Assembly (NCBI GenBank): GCA_016874895.1
Contig: VGSX01000122.1
Span: forward strand, 1-9,431
Reading direction: 5' to 3'
Source of the DNA: Deltaproteobacteria bacterium
GTDB lineage: Bacteria > Desulfobacterota > Desulfobaccia > Desulfobaccales > Desulfobaccaceae
DNA length: 9,431 nucleotides
The stretch's first letter is position 1, and every line of letters begins with the position of its first letter. Positions 4,936 to 9,431 of this stretch are shown one piece after another. Position numbers and translations under genes: made by a program. The notes under the pieces were generated by a model that was not told where the DNA came from, ran no database searches, and saw nothing but the letters and a program-made list of their open reading frames with translations.

Positions 4936-6783
4936 TCAGCGGGATTTCACAACATTATACATCATGGCGCTTAGTTGGGTAAGATTATAAGGTTTGGGCA
5001 TAAAACCGCTGAAGCCATAATAATGGAAATTATTCCTCAGGGGATCGTCGGAAAAACCGCTGGAAACAATGACCCTAGCCTGGGGATCAAGCTGCAGCAG
5101 GTCGCCTATGGTCTCTTTGGCACCCAGACCTCCCGGAACCGTCAGATCCAGGATGACGGCGTCGAAGGGTTCCCCCTCCGCCATCGCCTGGCGGTAATAA
5201 TCTATGGCTAAGGCCCCATCCTGGGCGACAACTACCTCGTAGCCCAGTCGCCTCAGCATGGCGCTGGAGACCCCCAAAATCATCTCTTCGTCATCCATGA
5301 GAAGAATTTTCCCCTGGCCAAAATCCAATTTTACTTTTTTGGCCTTGGGGAGCGGACCTTTTTTCGGGATGGCGGGGAGATAAATGACAAAAGTGGCGCC
5401 GCCCCGGGGACTTGACTCCACGGTGATATAGCCTTCATGATTCTTGATAATGGTATAAACGGTGGAGAGGCCCAAACCGCTCCCCCGTCTTTTAGTAGTA
5501 AAAAAAGGATCGAAAACTTTGCTTAGCTGGTCCGGTGGTATGCCGATGCCCTGATCTGTGATGGCAACCTTGACGTACAGACCCGGTTTTAGGGGTAGCA
5601 GGGAGGTGTCGGTAATATCGACATTTTCCGCCTTGAGATAAATATCGCCACCGAGAGGCATGGCCTGATCGGCATTAATGAGGAGGTTATTGATGGCCTG
5701 ATTGATCTGTTCTTCGTCCACCTCGACCCACCACAGGTCCGGGGGGATGTCCGCATGGCGGCGGACGTTGGAGCTACGTAACACCAGACTGGTGGAAGTT
5801 TTCAGCAGCTCGCTAATGGCGGTCAGTCTTTTGTGGGGCTTTTCGTTCTTGGAAAAGGAGAGGAGCTGACGGGTGAGATTTTGGGCCCGCAGGCAGGCCT
5901 TTTCAGCTTCCGCCAATCTTTCCTGGACAAACGCCGTGGAGCTGGCATTCAGGGAGGCCATGGCGATATTGCCTAAAATGGCGGTTAACAGGTTGTTAAA
6001 ATCATGGGCAATGCCGCCGGCCAGGACGCTGACGGTTTCCAGTTTGCTGGTGCGGATCATTTCATTTTCCATGATTTTCCGCTCGGTGATGTCCCGGGCC
6101 GCGGCGATGACGCCCATGATATTGCCCTCCCGGTCTTTGAGGGGAGAAAGGGAGAGGTGGGCGTAGAAAAGATCACCGGAATGCCGCCGCAATTGCAGTT
6201 CCAGGTCATAAAGACCCTTTTCCTGGAGCAGGGTCATGACCTGCTTAGTGAGTATTTCCTGCTGCTCCGGCGAGTAAAGCAGGGATAAAGGCTTGCCCTG
6301 GGCTTCAAAGGCCAAATAACCGAACAACCGCTCCGCTCCCTGATTCCAGCTGGTGATAAATCCATCCAGGTCCACGGAGATGACGGCATCGTGGATCTGA
6401 TCCACAATGTGGGCCTGACGCCAGAGCAGCTCCTCCACCAGCTTCCGTTCGGTGATATCCGCCACCATCATGAGGATTCCCTGGGAGGGAGTGGTGGGCG
6501 TATATAAGTGACTGGCCGCAATGAGCAGATAGAGGTAGCCGCCATCCCGGCGGCGGCAGCAGATATCAGTGAGTAGGGGGAGGCTCTGCTTCAGGCGGGT
6601 CATGAAATGCAGACCTTGCCGAGGTTCCAGGAATTCCGGGGGGGTACGCCCCAAAAGTTCCACCGATGAGAAGCCCAAAAGCGTGGCCAGCCGTTCGTTG
6701 ACATACAGGGTGCGGTCCTGCTCGTCAATAATCCAGACGCCTAAATGGGTCTTCTCGACGACTTCTCGCCAGGGGGGTTCCAT
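4936..6783 (-). CDS. Soluble PAS-PAS hybrid histidine kinase with C-terminal receiver
   Basis: 615 residues. Two PAS/PAC sensor units come first: about 5-115, ending VADITERK, and 122-237, ending AARDITERK. A HisKA domain follows with phospho-acceptor H260 in GGIAHDFNNLLTAILGNI. The HATPase domain has NNLLINADQAM (365-375), DQGIGIPPDQL (410-420), FDPFFTTK and GSGLGLSTVY (434-443). The receiver (about 490-613) has acidic residues D497/D498, phospho-acceptor D546 in VILDLTVPGG and K597 in MPKPYN. All key residues are intact. No membrane helix is seen, so it should sense a cytoplasmic cue such as redox state or a ligand. No DNA-binding output domain or adjacent response regulator exists, so the partner lies elsewhere. 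A stop codon sits just upstream in frame, supporting the ATG at 6783; the ribosome binding site is weak. Confidence 0.95.
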   Translation of the reverse strand: MEPPWREVVEKTHLGVWIIDEQDRTLYVNERLATLLGFSSVELLGRTPPEFLEPRQGLHFMTRLKQSLPLLTDICCRRRDGGYLYLLIAASHLYTPTTPSQGILMMVADITERKLVEELLWRQAHIVDQIHDAVISVDLDGFITSWNQGAERLFGYLAFEAQGKPLSLLYSPEQQEILTKQVMTLLQEKGLYDLELQLRRHSGDLFYAHLSLSPLKDREGNIMGVIAAARDITERKIMENEMIRTSKLETVSVLAGGIAHDFNNLLTAILGNIAMASLNASSTAFVQERLAEAEKACLRAQNLTRQLLSFSKNEKPHKRLTAISELLKTSTSLVLRSSNVRRHADIPPDLWWVEVDEEQINQAINNLLINADQAMPLGGDIYLKAENVDITDTSLLPLKPGLYVKVAITDQGIGIPPDQLSKVFDPFFTTKRRGSGLGLSTVYTIIKNHEGYITVESSPRGGATFVIYLPAIPKKGPLPKAKKVKLDFGQGKILLMDDEEMILGVSSAMLRRLGYEVVVAQDGALAIDYYRQAMAEGEPFDAVILDLTVPGGLGAKETIGDLLQLDPQARVIVSSGFSDDPLRNNFHYYGFSGFMPKPYNLTQLSAMMYNVVKSR

Positions 6784-6841
6784 GATGGCGGTTTTCTCTC
6801 ATTAGAGTATTATGTGTAAGTACAACTATCGGTCATTTAAG

Positions 6842-6870
6842 AATATAATGGATACTTCTTTCAATGTCAA
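6842..6870 (-). promoter_or_regulatory. sigma70 promoter of the hybrid kinase gene
   Basis: On the minus strand TTGACA (6870-6865) and TATATT (6847-6842) are separated by the ideal 17 bases. The predicted start near 6835 leaves a leader of about 50 bases before ATG 6783. The boxes are five to six matches out of six each. Confidence 0.8.
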
Positions 6871-6973
6871 TCAGTAATTATTTTTACAAAAAAAATATGA
6901 CGGTTCGCCTCGCTGAGTAAATGATGAAAAAACAACCCGACCCAGCCCTGCCGCTCTCATCTGCCTTTTCATC

Positions 6974-7002
6974 TTGTAACTTAACAGGTTAAAATATAAG
7001 AT
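6974..7002 (+). promoter_or_regulatory. Candidate promoter of the FGAM synthase gene
   Basis: TTGTAA (6974-6979) and TAAGAT (6997-7002) are 17 bases apart, each matching the consensus at four of six positions, inside an AT-rich stretch. A start near 7009 gives a leader of about 90 bases. I see no purine riboswitch in the leader. Confidence 0.35.
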
Positions 7003-7033
7003 AGTTAAATTAAGGAGAGCGGGGCGGAGCGCA

Positions 7034-7062
7034 GCATTCAGCTTTTTGTGAAGGCTGAACGC
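7034..7062. repeat. Short inverted repeat of the GCGTTCAGC type
   Basis: GCATTCAGC (7034-7042) and GCTGAACGC (7054-7062) form an inverted repeat with one mismatch and an 11-base loop. The sequence belongs to the same motif family as the ends of the element at 4367-4515 and the repeat at 4789. It lies in the leader of the FGAM synthase gene, 38 bases before its start, so the mRNA would carry a small hairpin. Confidence 0.6.
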
Positions 7063-7099
7063 CTCATACTCTTGAGTAAAACCACTTCAAAGGATCCTC

Positions 7100-9431
7100 A
7101 TGCCCGCCCGTTTAGAAATCATGCTCCGGCCGGAGTTGTTGGACGCCGAAGGGGAGAGCGTCCGCCGCCAGGCCCGGGAATATTTTGCTCTGGAGTTCTC
7201 TCGTATCCGGGTCATCCAGGTTCTCACCCTTGACCTGGACCTGACCCCGGCGGAGTTGGAAGCCGTCCGGGTGGAAGTTTTCACCAATCCGGTAACCCAG
7301 GTTTCCAGCTACCGTCCCTTAGCCGGGCACTTCGATTGGGCCGTGTGGGTGGGGCTAAGGCCGGGGGTGCGGGACAACCCCGGCGCCACCGGCCTGGAAG
7401 CCGTGGAGGCCTTTCTGGGCCGTTCCTTGGGCCTGGAGGCAGCCATCTACACCTCCAAACTCTATGTTATGGAGGGAGACGGCATCTCCCAGCCGGAGGT
7501 CGGCAAGATCGCCCGGGAATTGCTGGCCAATGATATTATCCAGGAGTTCAGGGTTTTCTCTCCGGCCCAATGGGACCCGGAAACCGGCCTGGGCATCGTC
7601 ATGCCCAAGGTGCGGTTGGACCACCAGCCCACCGTGACCACTTTGGCCATGGACAGCGTGGAGACCCTGAAGCGATTGAGCGCCCAAAGGCATCTGGCCC
7701 TGCGGGACCAGGATATTCCCGTTATCCGGGAGTACTATCTGCGCCCTGAGGTGCAGGCCCGCCGTAAGGCCCTGGGGCTGGGAGCGCCCACGGACGTAGA
7801 GCTGGAATATATCGCCCAGGCCCGGAGCGACCACTGCAATCACAATACCTTTCGGGGGGTTTTCACGTATCGGGATCTGGCCCGGGGCGAGGTGCAGACC
7901 GTCCACAGCCTGTTTAAAACCTGCATCGAACAGCCGACGCTGGAACTGGCCCAGCAGAAACCCTGGGTGGTTTCGGTTCTGTGGGACAATGCCGGCGTGG
8001 GGGCCTTTGATGAGGATTGCAGTTATGTCATAACCGGGGAGACCCACAACTCTCCCTCCAACATGGAGGCCTACGGCGGATCGTTGACCGGCATCGTGGG
8101 GGTGTACCGGGACCCTCTGGGTACCGGGCGGGGCGCCAAGCTGGTGGCCGGGCTTTACGGCTTCTGTGTGGGGCCCCGGGATTACCAGGGGCCCCTGCGC
8201 CCGCATCTGCATCCCCGCCGGCTTCTGGACGGCGTGATCACCGGGGTGAAAGATGGGGGCAACAAGAGCGGTATTCCCACGCCCCTGGGATTCGTCAACT
8301 TTAATGACTGCTATCTGGGAAAATGCCTTGTTTTCGTCGTAGCCGTGGGGTTGATGCCCCGGTTCCTCCAGGGAACGGATGCGTCCCAAAAAACCACTAC
8401 CCCGGGGGATATCATCTTTATGTGCGGCGGCCGGGTGGGGAAAGACGGCATCCACGGGGTGACGGCCTCCTCCGAGGTTTTCGGGGCCCACACCCCGGCC
8501 GGGCACGTGCAGATCGGCGACCCGTACACCCAGAAAAAGATGCACGACTTCCTCCTGGAGGCCCGGGATCACGGTCTCATCGCCTTTATCACCGATTGCG
8601 GCGGCGGCGGCCTGTCCTCGGCCATCGGCGAATCCGCCCGTTTTGCCGGGGGCTGCGAGGTCTGGCTGGAAAAAGTGCCTCTGAAATACGAGGGCCTGGA
8701 TCAGTGGGAAATCTGGATCTCGGAATCCCAGGAGCGGATGGTGGTAGCGGTAAAGCCCGAACACGTCCCGATATTCCAGGAACTGGCCGGGAAACATGCG
8801 GTGGAGGCCACCGCCATCGGCCGCTACACCGATTCCGGAGCCCTGCACCTGCTCCATCAGGGCCAGACCTGTGCTTATATTGAATTAGACTTTTTGACCG
8901 GCGATTTCCCGCCCTGGCACTTCGAAGCCGAGTGGACCCCGCCGGCCCTGCGAGGGCTGACAGAGCCGGTATTGGGAGAACCATCGGACCATAACGCCAT
9001 CCTGCACACCCTGCTGGCCCGGCCCAACCTGTGTTCCCGGGAGTGGATCGTCCGCCAGTACGATCATGAGGTGCAGGGGAACAGCGTCATCAAGCCCCTG
9101 GTGGGCAAGGCCGCGGATGTCCCCGGCGACGCGGTGGTTATCCGGCCCCGCCTGGACTCCCATCGGGGGCTGGCCCTGAGCATGGCGATAAATCCGAGTT
9201 ATGGCCAGATTGACACTTATGACATGACCGCGGTCACCATCGACGAAGCGGTGCGCCGCCTCCTGGCGGTGGGGGGCAGGCTGGACCACCTGGGGGGCGT
9301 GGACAATTTCTGCTGGCCCAGTATCCAGTTCGATCCGGTGAACAACCCCGACGGCAGATTCAAGGCTGCGCAACTGGTGCGGGCCAACTGGGCTTTGAAA
9401 GATTATTGCCTGGCCTATGGCATCCCCCTCC
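7100..9431 (+). CDS. purL: Phosphoribosylformylglycinamidine (FGAM) synthase, PurS-PurS-PurL fusion (3' partial)
   Basis: 777 residues are visible; the frame is open to the window end. FGAM synthase makes formylglycinamidine ribonucleotide from FGAR, glutamine and ATP in de novo purine synthesis. Residues 1-75 and about 78-158 each look like a PurS domain (the second has VWVGLRPGVRDNPG and IARELLANDIIQEF). The PurL part follows: SDHCNHNTFRG (S243 onward), ETHNSPSNMEAYGG (314-327), DGGNKSGIPTPLG (385-397), GGRVGKDGIHG (443-453), GDPYTQKK and SESQERM (541-547). The classical ETHNHPS has Ser for the second His, which I believe is normal in this subgroup. The remaining second AIR-synthase-like half is cut off. 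A glutaminase subunit (PurQ) is not visible and may be separate. AAAGGA (7089-7094) supports ATG 7100. Confidence 0.92.
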   Translation, partial: MPARLEIMLRPELLDAEGESVRRQAREYFALEFSRIRVIQVLTLDLDLTPAELEAVRVEVFTNPVTQVSSYRPLAGHFDWAVWVGLRPGVRDNPGATGLEAVEAFLGRSLGLEAAIYTSKLYVMEGDGISQPEVGKIARELLANDIIQEFRVFSPAQWDPETGLGIVMPKVRLDHQPTVTTLAMDSVETLKRLSAQRHLALRDQDIPVIREYYLRPEVQARRKALGLGAPTDVELEYIAQARSDHCNHNTFRGVFTYRDLARGEVQTVHSLFKTCIEQPTLELAQQKPWVVSVLWDNAGVGAFDEDCSYVITGETHNSPSNMEAYGGSLTGIVGVYRDPLGTGRGAKLVAGLYGFCVGPRDYQGPLRPHLHPRRLLDGVITGVKDGGNKSGIPTPLGFVNFNDCYLGKCLVFVVAVGLMPRFLQGTDASQKTTTPGDIIFMCGGRVGKDGIHGVTASSEVFGAHTPAGHVQIGDPYTQKKMHDFLLEARDHGLIAFITDCGGGGLSSAIGESARFAGGCEVWLEKVPLKYEGLDQWEIWISESQERMVVAVKPEHVPIFQELAGKHAVEATAIGRYTDSGALHLLHQGQTCAYIELDFLTGDFPPWHFEAEWTPPALRGLTEPVLGEPSDHNAILHTLLARPNLCSREWIVRQYDHEVQGNSVIKPLVGKAADVPGDAVVIRPRLDSHRGLALSMAINPSYGQIDTYDMTAVTIDEAVRRLLAVGGRLDHLGGVDNFCWPSIQFDPVNNPDGRFKAAQLVRANWALKDYCLAYGIPL

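Noticed and set aside
7003..7099. Purine riboswitch before the FGAM synthase gene
   Set aside because: The leader is short and shows only one small hairpin. No three-way junction or conserved aptamer core is visible.
7355..8857. 500-codon minus-strand frame
   Set aside because: It lies antisense to the FGAM synthase, whose motifs run continuously on the plus strand. Composition is typical of an antisense shadow in GC-rich DNA.

Overview
The window looks like chromosomal DNA of a Gram-negative bacterium, most likely a Desulfobacterota (deltaproteobacterial) sulfate-reducer or syntroph relative. This is an inference from three things: moderately GC-rich coding DNA, an orphan PAS/PAS hybrid histidine kinase, and a PurS-PurS-PurL fusion purine enzyme of the type I associate with that group. 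No phage, IS transposase or CRISPR array is visible.

Layout. Positions 1-113 hold the tail of a plus-strand gene, followed by a candidate terminator. Positions 131-782 are a non-coding, GC-rich mosaic of repeated modules (about 66 bp, 115 bp and shorter units). Positions 835-999 hold a complete minus-strand initiator tRNA-fMet unit with a near-ideal sigma70 promoter, the tRNA with encoded CCA, and an intrinsic terminator. Positions 1111-2940 are a tight plus-strand cluster: an AmpG-like major facilitator permease, then two small proteins that resemble each other. Positions 3037-4091 form a probable cold-response/RNA-binding group: a cold shock protein with a long structured leader, a 45-residue very basic mini-protein, and a glycine-rich RRM protein.

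Positions 4092-4935 are mostly intergenic. They hold a doubtful minus-strand mini-gene, two copies of an 80-bp repeat (the first inside an inverted-repeat-bounded element), and between them a 59-residue cysteine-containing protein. Positions 4936-6783 (minus) encode a soluble PAS-PAS-HisKA-HATPase-REC hybrid kinase with a clear promoter at 6842-6870. Divergent from it, 7100 to the window end encodes the first 777 residues of an FGAM synthase with two N-terminal PurS-like domains.

How the genes fit together. The permease and the paralogous pair are probably one transcript. The cold shock protein, mini-protein and RRM protein are likely functionally related RNA-binding factors, although a strong hairpin separates the first from the other two. 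The kinase and the purine gene share a divergent intergenic region but no obvious function. The best leads are the mosaic repeat array, the paralogous pair beside the permease, the potential structural switch in the cold-shock leader, and the GCGTTCAGC-type repeat family recurring at 4.37, 4.5, 4.8 and 7.04 kb.
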